From Streptomyces yatensis (GTDB lineage: Bacteria; Actinomycetota; Actinomycetes; Streptomycetales; Streptomycetaceae), in the NCBI RefSeq assembly GCF_018069625.1, contig NZ_CP072941.1:2294001-2358000 (forward strand): a stretch of DNA of 64,000 bases, given 5' to 3'. The notes under the pieces are model-generated. The model saw nothing but the letters and a program-made list of their open reading frames with translations. It was not told the DNA's origin and searched no databases. This document shows positions 41,154 to 51,086 of the stretch, in pieces; the stretch's first letter is position 1, and every line of letters begins with the position of its first letter. A program made the position numbers and the translations under genes.

Positions 41154-42067
41154 GGCTTCTCCATTCCAGGACTTCCGGGACCGCGATCCAGATCCGCGAG
41201 CCACAGGCGCTGCAGCATGTGCCAGTCCTCCGGGTGCTCGGCGATCCCCGAGGCGAAGGCGTCGGCCATCTCCTGGGTCATGACGGCGGTCCGCTCCGCG
41301 CGGTTCCCGTCCGCGGGCACCTCGACCGGCGGATGCACCCGCCCGCGCATCACCGGCGACTCGTCGTACCAGAGGGTCACCGGCAGCAGCAGGGCACCGG
41401 TCTGCAGGGCGAGCGCGGCGGGCCCGGCCGGCATCTTCGCCCGCTCGCCGAAGAACGACACCTCCACGCCCGAGGCCGACAGATCGCGGTCGGCGACCAG
41501 GCACACCAGACCGCCCGAGCGCAGCCGCCGCGACAGCGTCCCGAAGGCGCTCCCGCCCTGGTGCGGCAGCACCTCCATGCCCAGCCCCTCGCGGTAGGCC
41601 ACGAACCGGTCGTACAGCGACTCCGGCTTCAGCCGCTCCGCGACCGTGGTGAAGGGCACCCCCAGATGTGTCGTCACCCAGGCCCCGGCGAGGTCGTAGT
41701 TGCCCATATGGGGCAGCGCCAGGACCACGCCCCGGCCCTCGGCGAGACCGTCCACCAGATGGTGCAGGTCCTTGACGTCGAAGCCGCTCCGTATGCGCTC
41801 GGGACTCCAGGCCGGAAGCCGGAAGGACTCCATCCAGTAGCGCAGATACGAGCGCATGCCCGTCCGCGACAGCTCGGCCAGCCGCCGCGGCGAGGCGTCC
41901 GGGACCACCCGCGCCAGATTGGCCTCCAGCCGCAGCACGCCCTTGCCGCGCCGCTTCCACGTCTGATCGGCGATGCGCTGCCCGAGGCGCACGGCGACCG
42001 GCTCCGGGAGCTTCTTCACCGCGCTCCAGCCGAGTCCGTACAGCGCGTCGGTCAGCCTGTCCTTCAC
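41150..42067 (-). CDS. Phosphatidylinositol mannoside acyltransferase (PatA-like, LpxL/HtrB family)
   Basis: A 305-residue membrane-associated acyltransferase of the LpxL/HtrB superfamily. The catalytic HX4D is in ALPHMGNYDLAG near residue 125. In mycobacteria the homologue PatA acylates the mannose of PIM1. The GTG at 42067 overlaps the upstream stop by four bases (GTGA), and its own stop overlaps the GT4 start, so the three genes are translationally coupled. Earlier frame-open sequence is not conserved-looking. Confidence 0.9.
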   Translation of the reverse strand: MKDRLTDALYGLGWSAVKKLPEPVAVRLGQRIADQTWKRRGKGVLRLEANLARVVPDASPRRLAELSRTGMRSYLRYWMESFRLPAWSPERIRSGFDVKDLHHLVDGLAEGRGVVLALPHMGNYDLAGAWVTTHLGVPFTTVAERLKPESLYDRFVAYREGLGMEVLPHQGGSAFGTLSRRLRSGGLVCLVADRDLSASGVEVSFFGERAKMPAGPAALALQTGALLLPVTLWYDESPVMRGRVHPPVEVPADGNRAERTAVMTQEMADAFASGIAEHPEDWHMLQRLWLADLDRGPGSPGMEKP

Positions 42068-42732
42068 CGCGTCTCGCCCCCCTGGGGGACCGCCCGCTCC
42101 TCGGCGTCCGCCTCGGCGGCCTCCCGGCGCACGGTCACCACCCGCTGGACGAGGGTCACCGCACTGCCGACGGCCACGATCCACAGCGCGATCGGGAGCA
42201 GGATGTCGATATGCGGCACGCCGAACTTGTGCAGACCCGAGAAGCCGCAGGCCACCAGGGAGATCACCAGTCGCTCGGCGCGCTCCACCAGCCCGTTGAC
42301 GTTCACCGGCAGTCCGATGCTCTCGCCGCGCGCCTTGGTGTACGAGACCACCTGGCCGCTGGCGAGGCAGAAGATCGTCACCGCACACAGCACATTGTCG
42401 TTCCCGCTGCCCGCGTACCACAACGCCAGGCCACCGAAGATCGCGCCGTCGGCCACCCGGTCCAGCGTGGAGTCGAGGAACGCGCCCCAGCGGCTGGAGC
42501 GCCCCAGCTGCCGCGCCATATTGCCGTCGACCAGGTCGGAGAAGACGAACAGCGTGATGACGACCGTTCCCCAGAAGAACTCCCCCTGGGGGTAGAAGAC
42601 CAGTGCGCCCGCGCACACGCCGGCGGTGCCGGTGAGGGTCACCGCGTCGGGGCTGATCCCGAGACGGATGAGCAGGGCGGCGAACGGTGTGAGAACACGC
42701 GTGAAGAATGCACGCGCGTACTTGTTCAGCAT
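42064..42732 (-). CDS. Phosphatidylinositol phosphate synthase (CDP-alcohol phosphotransferase)
   Basis: A 222-residue membrane enzyme with the CDP-alcohol signature DGX2ARX8GX3DX3D, seen as DGNMARQLGRSSRWGAFLDSTLD (positions about 68-90), and six membrane helices. The actinobacterial enzyme joins CDP-diacylglycerol and inositol 1-phosphate. It heads the operon with the PatA-like and PimA-like genes, so the three supply PI and its mannosides. The C-terminal tail is acidic and cytoplasmic. Confidence 0.93.
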   Translation of the reverse strand: MLNKYARAFFTRVLTPFAALLIRLGISPDAVTLTGTAGVCAGALVFYPQGEFFWGTVVITLFVFSDLVDGNMARQLGRSSRWGAFLDSTLDRVADGAIFGGLALWYAGSGNDNVLCAVTIFCLASGQVVSYTKARGESIGLPVNVNGLVERAERLVISLVACGFSGLHKFGVPHIDILLPIALWIVAVGSAVTLVQRVVTVRREAAEADAEERAVPQGGETR

Positions 42733-42938
42733 GGCCTTCCCGGGGGGTCGATACGGGCCGGGTGGTCAAGAGGCCACCGGCGCGCCCATCGTAGCCACGC
42801 CCCGGAGGGGCGCCGTGCACCTGTCGGACAGCTCCGTGACCTCACGCGCGGTACGGCCGCATGTGTGACGTATGGACGCACCGTTACAGCGGTGGAAAGC
42901 TCGAAGTATCGCAAGGTGTCGACCGGGAGGCGAGACAC

Positions 42939-45146
42939 ATGGGCGACAAGACGAGTACGCACCCAGGGGCCGCCGGAAGGGCAGCGGCGGCCGACCGGCC
43001 CAGCTCCCTGCGGAATGTGGTTCTGGTCGGCCACAGTGGGACGGGAAAGACGACGCTGGTGGAGGCTCTGGCACTGGCGACGGGCGCGGTCAACCGGGCG
43101 GGCAGAGTCGAGAACGGAGGCTGCCTCTCCGACTACGACGAAATCGAGCACCGGCAACAACGTTCGATTCAGCTGTCCCTGGTCCCCGTCGAATGGGGCG
43201 GGATGAAGATCAATCTCCTGGACACCCCCGGCTACGCCGATTTCGTCGGGGAGCTCAGGGCCGGTCTGCGAGCCGCGGACGCGGCCCTTTTCGTTGTCTC
43301 GGCCGCCCAGGACGCCCTGGGCATCACCGGGGCCACCCGCATGATCTGGGACGAGTGCGCCGCGGTCGGAATGCCCCGCGCCCTCGTGATCACCCACCTG
43401 GAAGCGGCCCGCGCCAGCTTCGAGGAGATGACCGAGCTGTGCCGGGACAGCTTCGGCGGCGACGACCCCGACGCCGTCCTGCCGCTCTACCTGCCGCTGC
43501 GCGGCGAGCCGGGGCCCGACGGGCACGCGCCCGTGACCGGGCTCATCGGGCTGCTCACCCAGCGGGTCTTCGACTACTCCTCGGGGGTGCGCACCGAATC
43601 GCCGCCCCGGGAGGACCAGCTCCCGCTGGTCGAGGAGGCCCGCGGCCGGCTCATCGAGGGGATCATCGCCGAGAGCGAGGACGAGACCCTCATGGACCGC
43701 TATCTCGGCGGTGAGGAGATCGACGTCAAGACGCTGATCGAGGACCTGGAGAAGGCCGTCGCGCGCGGCAGCTTCCACCCCGTGCTGGCGGCGGCGCCCG
43801 CCGCCGAGGGCTCCAAGCAGGGCCTGGGCACCGTCGAACTGCTGGACCTGGTGACCGGCGGCTTCCCCTCCCCGCTGGAGCGCGAGACGCCCGCCGTCAC
43901 CACCCCCCAGGGGGCCGCACGCCCGCCGCTGAGCTGCGATCCGGAGGGTCCGCTGGCCGCCGAGGTGGTCAAGACCTCCTCCGATCCGTATGTCGGCCGG
44001 ATCTCCCTGGTGCGGGTCTTCTCCGGCACGCTCCGCCCCGACGAGACCGTCCATGTCTCCGGCCACGGTATGGAGGACCGCGGCCATGAGGACCACGACG
44101 TGGACGAGCGGGTCGGCGCCCTGTCCGCGCCCTTCGGAAAGCAGCAGCGCACCCTCGCCCAGGCCATCGCGGGCGATCTGGCCTGCGTGGCCAAGCTGAC
44201 CCGCGCCGAGACCGGCGACACGCTCTCGGCCAAGGACGAGCCGCTCCTCATGGAGCCCTGGCAGATGCCCGATCCGCTGCTGCCCGTGGCCATCCGCGCG
44301 CACAGCAAACCGGACGAGGACAAGCTGTCGCTGGGCCTGTCCCGGCTGGTCGCCGAGGACCCGACGATGCGCCTGGAGCAGAATCCGGACACCCACCAGG
44401 TGGTGCTGTGGTGCCTGGGCGAGGCGCATATGGACGTCGCGCTGGAACGGCTGCGCAGCCGCTACGGGGTCCAGGTGGACGCGGTGCCCTACAAGGTCTC
44501 GCTGCGCGAGACCTTCGCGGGGAAGTCGGCCGGGCGCGGCCGCCATGTCAAACAGTCCGGAGGGCACGGGCAGTACGCGATCTGCGAGATCGAGGTGGAG
44601 CCGCTGCCGGAGGGCTCGGGCATCGAGTTCGTGGACAAGGTCGTCGGCGGCGCGGTGCCCCGGCAGTTCATCCCGTCCGTCGAGAAGGGCGTACGCGGCC
44701 AGGCGGCACGCGGCGTCGCGGCCGGCTACCCCCTGGTCGACGTGCGGGTCACGCTGCTGGACGGCAAGGCGCACTCGGTGGACTCCTCCGACGCCGCCTT
44801 CCAGACGGCGGGCGCGCTCGCACTGCGCGAGGCGGCCGCCGACGCCCGGATCGACCTGCTGGAACCGGTGGTCGAGCTGGGCGTACTGGTCTCGGACGAC
44901 TATGTCGGCGCCGTCATGAGCGATCTGTCCGGCCGGCGCGGCCGGGTCGTCGGCACCGAACAGTCGGGCGGCGGACAGACCCTGATCAAGGCGGATGTGC
45001 CGGAGATCGAGATCGGCCGGTACGCGGTCGATCTGCGATCGCTGTCACACGGCACGGGACGGTTCAGCCGCTGCTACGCCCGGCATGAGGCGATGCCCCA
45101 TCAGCTGGCCGAGCGGATGCGCGAACAGGTGACCGCCGAGGCGTAG
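42939..45146 (+). CDS. EF-G paralogue (EF-G2/FusA2-like) with altered GTPase motifs
   Basis: A 735-residue protein with the five-domain EF-G layout. G1 is GHSGTGKTTL. G3 is DTPGYADF, where translating EF-G has DTPGHVDF, so the catalytic His is Tyr. The G4 position reads VITHLEAA where NKxD is expected. The insert region and domains III-V continue normally (VKQSGGHGQYAICEIEVEPL, about 550-569). The ATG at 42939 follows GGGAGG. It is divergent from the PI operon. Mycobacterial FusA2 lacks translocation activity; this may be similar. Confidence 0.92.
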   Translation: MGDKTSTHPGAAGRAAAADRPSSLRNVVLVGHSGTGKTTLVEALALATGAVNRAGRVENGGCLSDYDEIEHRQQRSIQLSLVPVEWGGMKINLLDTPGYADFVGELRAGLRAADAALFVVSAAQDALGITGATRMIWDECAAVGMPRALVITHLEAARASFEEMTELCRDSFGGDDPDAVLPLYLPLRGEPGPDGHAPVTGLIGLLTQRVFDYSSGVRTESPPREDQLPLVEEARGRLIEGIIAESEDETLMDRYLGGEEIDVKTLIEDLEKAVARGSFHPVLAAAPAAEGSKQGLGTVELLDLVTGGFPSPLERETPAVTTPQGAARPPLSCDPEGPLAAEVVKTSSDPYVGRISLVRVFSGTLRPDETVHVSGHGMEDRGHEDHDVDERVGALSAPFGKQQRTLAQAIAGDLACVAKLTRAETGDTLSAKDEPLLMEPWQMPDPLLPVAIRAHSKPDEDKLSLGLSRLVAEDPTMRLEQNPDTHQVVLWCLGEAHMDVALERLRSRYGVQVDAVPYKVSLRETFAGKSAGRGRHVKQSGGHGQYAICEIEVEPLPEGSGIEFVDKVVGGAVPRQFIPSVEKGVRGQAARGVAAGYPLVDVRVTLLDGKAHSVDSSDAAFQTAGALALREAAADARIDLLEPVVELGVLVSDDYVGAVMSDLSGRRGRVVGTEQSGGGQTLIKADVPEIEIGRYAVDLRSLSHGTGRFSRCYARHEAMPHQLAERMREQVTAEA

Positions 45147-45209
45147 TTCACGGCCCGCCCGTGGCGTATCTCACGGTCGGTCCGGGGCGTATTTCACGGC
45201 CCGCCCGCC
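45141..45209 (+). repeat. 23-bp tandem repeat (x3) beginning at the EF-G paralogue stop
   Basis: Units 45141-45163, 45164-45186 and 45187-45209 begin GCGTAG, GCGTAT and GCGTAT. The first contains the TAG stop (45144-45146); in the others the G has become T. Similarity is 75-90 percent by eye, so this array is older than that of pdxT. Confidence 0.85.
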
Positions 45210-45380
45210 CCCACCGCGCCGGGGCGGGCGGGCCTTCACCGTCCGCCGTCCAGCGGCCGTTCCGCGGGCGGCCCGCACCACCAGGGTTTTCCACAGGGCG
45301 CACACGCACTGGCGACAGGCGGTGCACACCCCGGATACGCTGAGGTCGCAGCGCAAGAGCGTGCCGTATTGGGGGCGTTG

Positions 45381-47033
45381 GTGACGGACGGATTCGACTT
45401 CAGTCCCGGGGCGCAGGTTCCCCTCTCGGGAGCGGCGGGACAGACGGCGGCGACCCAGGCACTCGCCTCGGCCGCCTACCGCGACGACCCCGTGGCAAAG
45501 TTGCTCGACGCCAACTCGGAGTGGACCGTCTCCGAGGTCAAGGCGCCGAGAATGTCGCTCTTCGAGCCGAATCTGGGCGAGGCGTTCGCGCGCGCCGTCC
45601 AGATGAGAATGCTCGGCGGCGGCCGGGGCCAGGTGATCCAGTCCTTCGGCATAGAGCCGCAGACGGTCGTCGAGCACTGTCTGGCCGCCAACCGCATCCG
45701 CAAGAACCGCGACGCCCGGCTCACCGCCGTCATGGTGATCTTCGGGCTGCTGTTCCTGCCCGGGACGCTGCTCTGGCTCGGCGTCTTCCAGCTGCGCCGC
45801 TCGGTCGCCGGGGCGCAGGACAAGCGGATGGGGGCACTCGGCACGGCGCTGCTGCTGGCGCTCGGCGTGATGGTCGTCATCTTCCTGGTCAAGCTGCCCT
45901 TCGGCGGCTTCTGGGGGATATATCTGCGCGGCGTCGTGGTCGCCCCCGTGATCGGCTGGTACATCGCCAAGCAGATCTGCGAGCGCACCGCCAAGGAGCT
46001 CCGGGACTCCTGGGGCGGGCTGGTCGCGGGCGGCGGCGTCGGCGCCAAGGTGCCCGAGACGGTGCCCAACCACCCGGGCCAGACCGCCGCCGAGGAGCTG
46101 CGCAAGGCGCTCCACAAGCTCACCGCCGAGCAGCACAGCAATGTGGTCTTCTACGCCGGCCCCAAGGGCATATTGGGCATGGGCACCCGCTGGGGCAGCT
46201 GGCAGCTGGCCGAGGACCTGGTCTCGGCCGACCCCGACAAGGAGATCGACCCCTTCCGCAGCTGGGACGTCATACGGGCGATCCATGACCAGCTGCGCAT
46301 GCTGGAGCGCACCCCGCTGCACACCGGCGGCTTCCCCAAGCCCTCCGTGCGCCACTGGGTGGTCTCACCGATCGGCGAGGGAGCCAAGTCGGTCGAGCGC
46401 GGCGGCACCTCCGAGGAGGAGGGCTTCCAGATAAAGGGCGTCGAGCTGCAGCGGATCTGCGACAAGCAGCAGTTCGGCTCCGGAGACCGGCACTACCTGG
46501 GTGTGCAGTTCGTGCTCTGGGACGGCCAGTTGGTGATCACCCTGATGATCACGGTGACCCTGCTGCACAAGACGCTGCGGATCGAGGTCACCGGGCATGC
46601 GCTGGGGCCGATCCATCCGCTGTTCCACAACAAGCCGTCGGCGCCCAGCAAGACGGTCGCCAAGACCTTCCGGTTCTGGGAGACCAAGTCCGTCCCGCTG
46701 CCGCTGGTGAACGCCAAGGAGGTCGTGCGGCTGACCGCGCGCGCCCCCTTCACCTGGTATCCGCCGATACTGGACCACCTCGGGGGCAAGCTGGTCCTGC
46801 CCGAGCCGTTCGGTCTGCGGCACGCCTGGGCGGACAAGCCCTGGCGGCACCGCTTCATGGCGGACGACGCGCTGCGCACCGCCACCCCGGTGCTGCGGGT
46901 GGTCCATGAGGCGGCCCTCGGAGTGCTCAAGCACCACGGCGTGGACACCGAGCGCTTCGGCAACCGCTCGCTGGCGCTCAGCGGCCAGATCCAGGAGGCG
47001 GCCCCGAAGAAGGCCGACCTGTACGACGCGTAA
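45381..47033 (+). CDS. Membrane protein of unknown function
   Basis: A 550-residue protein. GTG at 45381 gives (M)TDGFDFSPGAQ; a TTG four codons earlier is possible. Three membrane helices occur near residues 115-140, 150-172 and 178-198, with long soluble parts on both sides. The C-terminal 350 residues hold repeated aromatic/basic stretches (HWVVSPIGEGAK, FWETKSVPLPLVNAKEV). I recognise no domain. The gene lies in a conserved place between the EF-G paralogue and the HIT gene and ends at a strong shared terminator. Confidence 0.75.
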   Translation: MTDGFDFSPGAQVPLSGAAGQTAATQALASAAYRDDPVAKLLDANSEWTVSEVKAPRMSLFEPNLGEAFARAVQMRMLGGGRGQVIQSFGIEPQTVVEHCLAANRIRKNRDARLTAVMVIFGLLFLPGTLLWLGVFQLRRSVAGAQDKRMGALGTALLLALGVMVVIFLVKLPFGGFWGIYLRGVVVAPVIGWYIAKQICERTAKELRDSWGGLVAGGGVGAKVPETVPNHPGQTAAEELRKALHKLTAEQHSNVVFYAGPKGILGMGTRWGSWQLAEDLVSADPDKEIDPFRSWDVIRAIHDQLRMLERTPLHTGGFPKPSVRHWVVSPIGEGAKSVERGGTSEEEGFQIKGVELQRICDKQQFGSGDRHYLGVQFVLWDGQLVITLMITVTLLHKTLRIEVTGHALGPIHPLFHNKPSAPSKTVAKTFRFWETKSVPLPLVNAKEVVRLTARAPFTWYPPILDHLGGKLVLPEPFGLRHAWADKPWRHRFMADDALRTATPVLRVVHEAALGVLKHHGVDTERFGNRSLALSGQIQEAAPKKADLYDA

Positions 47034-47045
47034 TCCGCCGTACGC

Positions 47046-47095
47046 ACCGTATGGGGAGGGCCCCGGCCGTGCGGCCGGGGCCCTCCCCATACGGT
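47046..47095. terminator. Bidirectional terminator between the unknown membrane gene and the HIT gene
   Basis: A perfect 23-bp stem (47046-47068 with 47073-47095) closes a GTGC loop between convergent genes. Confidence 0.95.
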
Positions 47096-47113
47096 ATGCG
47101 GCATGCGGCGTGG

Positions 47114-47668
47114 CTATGCCTGGGCCTTCGGCCAGGCGTCGGCCAGCAACTGACGGGTGTCGGCGAGAAGTTGCGGCAGCACCTTGGTGTTGCCGATGAC
47201 CGGCATGAAGTTGGTGTCCCCGCCCCAGCGCGGCACCACATGCTGATGCAGATGCGCCGCGATCCCGGCTCCGGCGACGGTGCCCTGGTTCATGCCGATA
47301 TTGAAACCGTGCGCACCCGAGGCGGTACGGAGCGCGGTCATGGCGGCCTTGGTGTATTCCGCCAGCTCGATGGTCTCCTCGGCGGTGAGCTCGGTGTAGT
47401 CGGCGATGTGCCGGAACGGGACGACCATGAGATGGCCGCCGGTGTACGGGTACAAATTGAGCACCGCGTACACAGAGGCGCCTCGAGCGATGATCAAGCC
47501 ATCCTCGTCCGACTTCTCCGGAATGGAGCAGAACGGACAGCCATCGCCCGCGCCCGGGCCGGTCGGCTTGTTCTCCCCCTGGATGTAGGCCATCCGATGG
47601 GGCGTCCACAGGCGCTGGAACGCGTCAGGCGTCCCCACTCCGATCTGCTGTTCCGGCTCACTCGTCAT
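47114..47668 (-). CDS. HIT-family nucleotide hydrolase/phosphorylase
   Basis: A 184-residue histidine-triad protein. The zinc-type CPFCSIPEK pair and the catalytic HLHQHVVPRW are visible. Its length and CPFC motif fit the AP4A phosphorylase-like branch (related to mycobacterial Rv2613c). The ATG at 47668 gives MTSEPEQQIGVGTPD. It lies downstream of thrS in the same direction but behind a strong terminator hairpin. Confidence 0.92.
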   Translation of the reverse strand: MTSEPEQQIGVGTPDAFQRLWTPHRMAYIQGENKPTGPGAGDGCPFCSIPEKSDEDGLIIARGASVYAVLNLYPYTGGHLMVVPFRHIADYTELTAEETIELAEYTKAAMTALRTASGAHGFNIGMNQGTVAGAGIAAHLHQHVVPRWGGDTNFMPVIGNTKVLPQLLADTRQLLADAWPKAQA

Positions 47669-47706
47669 GCGGGCCAGCATATTCGCCCGGCCGCGGTGAG
47701 GAAGAG

Positions 47707-47740
47707 CCGAGGGGCGGCCCTGGTCAGGGCCGCCCCTCGG
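47707..47740 (-). terminator. thrS terminator
   Basis: A 16-bp stem with a 2-base loop (47707-47740) sits about 30 bases after the thrS stop. Confidence 0.85.
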
Positions 47741-47771
47741 AATCCCGGCCTCCGTGGGAGACCGCGGTGGA

Positions 47772-49751
47772 TCAGACCTGGATCCGGCGCTCCACGGCGT
47801 CGGCGATCTCGGCCAGCGCCTCGTCGACCGGGATGCCGTTCTTCTGCGAGCCGTCGCGGTAGCGGAAGCTCACCGCGTTGTTGGCCACGTCCTCGTCACC
47901 GACGATCACCATGAACGGGATCTTGGACTTCTGGGAGTTCCTGATCTTCTTCTGCATCCGGTCCGAGGACGAGTCGACCTCCATCCGCAGGCCCTTCGCC
48001 TTGGCCTGCGCGGCGAACTCCTCCAGGTACGGGACATGGGTGTCGCCGATCGGGATGCCGACCGCCTGGACCGGGGCGAGCCACACCGGGAAGGCGCCCG
48101 CGTAGTGCTCCAGCAGGACCGCGAAGAAGCGCTCGATCGAGCCGAAGAGCGCCCGGTGGATCATGACGGGCTGCTGACGCGAGCCATCGGCCGCGGTGTA
48201 CTCCAGCTCGAACCGCTCCGGTTGGTTGAAGTCGACCTGGATGGTCGACATCTGCCAGGTACGGCCGATCGCGTCCCGGGCCTGGACCGAGATCTTGGGG
48301 CCGTAGAAGGCCGCGCCGCCCGGGTCCATGACCAGCTCCAGGCCCTGCTTCTCGGCCGCCTTGCGCAGCTCCTCGGTGGCCTCCTCCCACTGCTCCGGCC
48401 CACCGATGAACTTGTCGGAGTCGTCCCGGGTGGACAGCTCCAGATAGAAGTCGCTCAGACCGTAGTCGCGCAGCAGATTCAGCACGAAGGTGAGCAGATT
48501 GTCCAGCTCATCGGCCATCTGCTCCTTGGTGCAGTAGATGTGCGAGTCGTCCTGGGTGAAGCCCCGGGCCCGGGTCAGGCCGTGGACGACGCCGGACTTC
48601 TCGTACCGGTAGACCGTGCCGAACTCGAACAACCGCAGCGGCAACTCGCGATACGACCGCCCGCGCGCCCTGAAGATCAGGTTGTGCATCGGGCAGTTCA
48701 TGGCCTTGAGGTAGTAGTCCTGGCCCTCGAACTCCATGGGCGGGAACATGCCGTCCATGTAGTGCGGCAGGTGGCCCGAGGTCTCGAAAAGGCGCGCCTT
48801 GGTGATGTGCGGGGTGTTGACGAACTCGTACCCCGACTCCTCGTGCCGCTTGCGCGAGTACTCCTCCATCTCCTTGCGGATCACCCCGCCCTTGGGGTGG
48901 AACACCGCGAGGCCCGAGCCCAGCTCGTCGGGGAAGGAGAACAGGTCCAGCTCGGCGCCCAGCTTGCGGTGGTCGCGCTTCTCGGCCTCGGCGAGGAAGT
49001 CCAGGTACGCCTTCAGCTCGTCCTTGGTCGGCCAGGCGGTGCCGTAGATCCGCTGGAGCTGGGGGTTCTTCTCACTGCCCCGCCAGTACGCGGCGGCGCT
49101 GCGCATCAGCTTGAAGGCCGGGATGTTCCGCGTGGTCGGCAGGTGCGGACCGCGGCACAGGTCCTTCCAGCACAGCTCGCCGGACTTGGCGTCGAGGTTG
49201 TCGTAGATGGTCAGCTCGCCCGCGCCGACCTCGGCCGACGCGCCCTCGGCGGCGTCCGCGGCCGATCCCTTGAGCCCGATCAGCTCCAGCTTGTACGGCT
49301 CGGCGGACAGCTCCTCGCGCGCCTCGTCGTCGGTGACCACGCGGCGGGAGAACCGCTGCCCCCTCTTCTGGATCTCCTGCATCTTCTTCTCGATGCGCTT
49401 GAGATCGTCCGGGTGGAACGGGGTCTCGACGTCGAAGTCGTAGTAGAAGCCGTCCTTGATCGGCGGGCCGATGCCCAGCTTGGCCTCGGGGAACAGCTCC
49501 TGCACCGCCTGGGCCATGACATGCGCGGTGGAGTGGCGCAGGATGTCCAGGCCGTCCTTGCTGGTGATCTCCACGGGCTCGATCTCGTCGCCCTCGGCCG
49601 GCTGGTACGCCAGGTCCTTGAGCTGTCCGGCCACGCGCACGGCGACGATCGAGCGGTCGCCGGAGAAGAGGTCCGCCGTCGTAGTGCCCGTGGCCACCAC
49701 GCGTTCTTCCCGCTCGGAATCGCGTTGGATGATCACACGGACGTCTGACAC
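47772..49751 (-). CDS. thrS: Threonyl-tRNA synthetase
   Basis: A 659-residue class IIa synthetase. The N-terminal TGS domain is followed by an editing domain with [10 protein letters not shown] and CRGPHLPTT, the catalytic core, and the anticodon-binding domain. The GTG at 49751 gives (M)[12 protein letters not shown] with AGGAGAG upstream; the open frame further upstream is not conserved-looking. I see no T-box leader in the 130 bases before it. Confidence 0.97.
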   Translation of the reverse strand: MSDVRVIIQRDSEREERVVATGTTTADLFSGDRSIVAVRVAGQLKDLAYQPAEGDEIEPVEITSKDGLDILRHSTAHVMAQAVQELFPEAKLGIGPPIKDGFYYDFDVETPFHPDDLKRIEKKMQEIQKRGQRFSRRVVTDDEAREELSAEPYKLELIGLKGSAADAAEGASAEVGAGELTIYDNLDAKSGELCWKDLCRGPHLPTTRNIPAFKLMRSAAAYWRGSEKNPQLQRIYGTAWPTKDELKAYLDFLAEAEKRDHRKLGAELDLFSFPDELGSGLAVFHPKGGVIRKEMEEYSRKRHEESGYEFVNTPHITKARLFETSGHLPHYMDGMFPPMEFEGQDYYLKAMNCPMHNLIFRARGRSYRELPLRLFEFGTVYRYEKSGVVHGLTRARGFTQDDSHIYCTKEQMADELDNLLTFVLNLLRDYGLSDFYLELSTRDDSDKFIGGPEQWEEATEELRKAAEKQGLELVMDPGGAAFYGPKISVQARDAIGRTWQMSTIQVDFNQPERFELEYTAADGSRQQPVMIHRALFGSIERFFAVLLEHYAGAFPVWLAPVQAVGIPIGDTHVPYLEEFAAQAKAKGLRMEVDSSSDRMQKKIRNSQKSKIPFMVIVGDEDVANNAVSFRYRDGSQKNGIPVDEALAEIADAVERRIQV

Positions 49752-49883
49752 CGGTCTCTCCTGACTGATGGATGGCTCACCGCGGCTCATGCGGCGCAGC
49801 GTGAATCGTACCGAGCCGACGGGCGGGACCGCGAAACGGTTGTGCCCGCCGTCGCCGGGCGCCGTCACGGGCGGGGGCGGCGG

Positions 49884-51086
49884 TCAGGGACCGCCGCCGC
49901 ATGCCTCCTCGAAGAAGTCCAGGTTCTCCTGGAGCGATTTGACCAGCCGGTCCCGCTCGGCCTCGTCCACCTGGACCGGGGTGACGCCGGTGGCCCCGCT
50001 GAGCCGCCGGAAGCCGCCGCGGCTCTCCAGCCGCCCCCGCACCCGGATCGGCAGTCCCACCAGATGGGCGTGGCCGGCGATCCGGTAGTCCTCCTCGTCC
50101 AGGGTGATCCGCACCTGTGAGACCTCCGCCCCGGAGAGCACCCGCAGCCGCACCGTGCCGGGACCGCCGGGGCCGGTACGGCGCAGCCGCACCACCGCAC
50201 CGGTGAGGCATACGGGCACCGACGGCTCGTCCCGGACATAGCGGGCGCCCGCCTCCCGCAGCCCCGGCAGATCGCCGGGCGAGAATTCCACCGGATCGGG
50301 CCGGGCCGCGAACCCCGGCGGCGGACCGGCGGCCGGTGACCACTCCAGTGCCACCCGCGCCCCCTCCGTGCCCTGGACCAGCGCGACCACCGCCTCGGTC
50401 AGCTCCCGGCTGGCCCCCGCCGCGACCGCCGCGTCGTACACCTCCATGCCGCCGGTCGTCCGGTGGTAGTCGGCGGCGTCACGCAGGGCGTACAGGGCGC
50501 GCAGCAGGGTGACGGCGGTGGCGCGGCCGTCCTCCTCGACGGGCACGAAGACGGTCAGCTCACGGCCGCCGGAATCCGCTCCCGGGGGCCCGGTCAGCAC
50601 CCGCTCCAGGGACGCCTCGGCGGCGCGGCGGTGCCGGGCGCCGTAGTAGCCCGCCCGGCCGCGGGCGGCGAGCGCCGCGGCCAGCAGGGTGTCGCGGGCG
50701 GCGGCGCGCAGCCGCTCCTGCGCGGTCCAGGCGGAGGTGCCGCCGGGCGATTCGGGCACCTCGCGCCGCCAGCGGATCTCATCGCTGGGCACGGCGAGGC
50801 CGGTGAGCACCTCGCGGGCGGAGGGGGCGGCGCTGCGGCTGAGCGCCATCAACGCCTCGGCGAGCAGATCGCCGCTGTCGGGGAAGTCCCGGCTCTCGGG
50901 CACCAGCAGGCTGGTGGCGCCCGCGGTCCGGCCCGGCGGCGTCCAGCGGGCGTAGCGCCCCGGGGTGCCGCCGCGGCGGCGCCAGCCGTGCCGGGCGAGC
51001 AGGGCGCCGAGGACGGCCGGATCGGTCTCGTCGGGGTGCGGGACCGACGGGGGTGCCGGGTCGTCCTGGGGCCACGGTCGGTCCAT
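49884..51086 (-). CDS. Unknown protein coupled to a DUF4365 gene
   Basis: A 400-residue protein that I do not recognise. Residues about 1-125 are an Arg/Pro-rich helical region. The last 110 residues (from VPVCLTGAVVRLRRTG through VGLPIRVRGRLESRGGFRRL) look like alternating beta strands of a small OB-like barrel (impression only). The ATG at 51086 overlaps the stop of the DUF4365 gene by one base (TGATG); a GTG one codon earlier overlaps it by four. The stop codon lies in the stem of a 9-bp hairpin (49877-49897). Confidence 0.7.
   Translation of the reverse strand: MDRPWPQDDPAPPSVPHPDETDPAVLGALLARHGWRRRGGTPGRYARWTPPGRTAGATSLLVPESRDFPDSGDLLAEALMALSRSAAPSAREVLTGLAVPSDEIRWRREVPESPGGTSAWTAQERLRAAARDTLLAAALAARGRAGYYGARHRRAAEASLERVLTGPPGADSGGRELTVFVPVEEDGRATAVTLLRALYALRDAADYHRTTGGMEVYDAAVAAGASRELTEAVVALVQGTEGARVALEWSPAAGPPPGFAARPDPVEFSPGDLPGLREAGARYVRDEPSVPVCLTGAVVRLRRTGPGGPGTVRLRVLSGAEVSQVRITLDEEDYRIAGHAHLVGLPIRVRGRLESRGGFRRLSGATGVTPVQVDEAERDRLVKSLQENLDFFEEACGGGP

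Noticed and set aside
49752..49883. T-box or other riboswitch before thrS
   Set aside because: The 130-base leader shows no T-box sequence, specifier loop or antiterminator that I can find.
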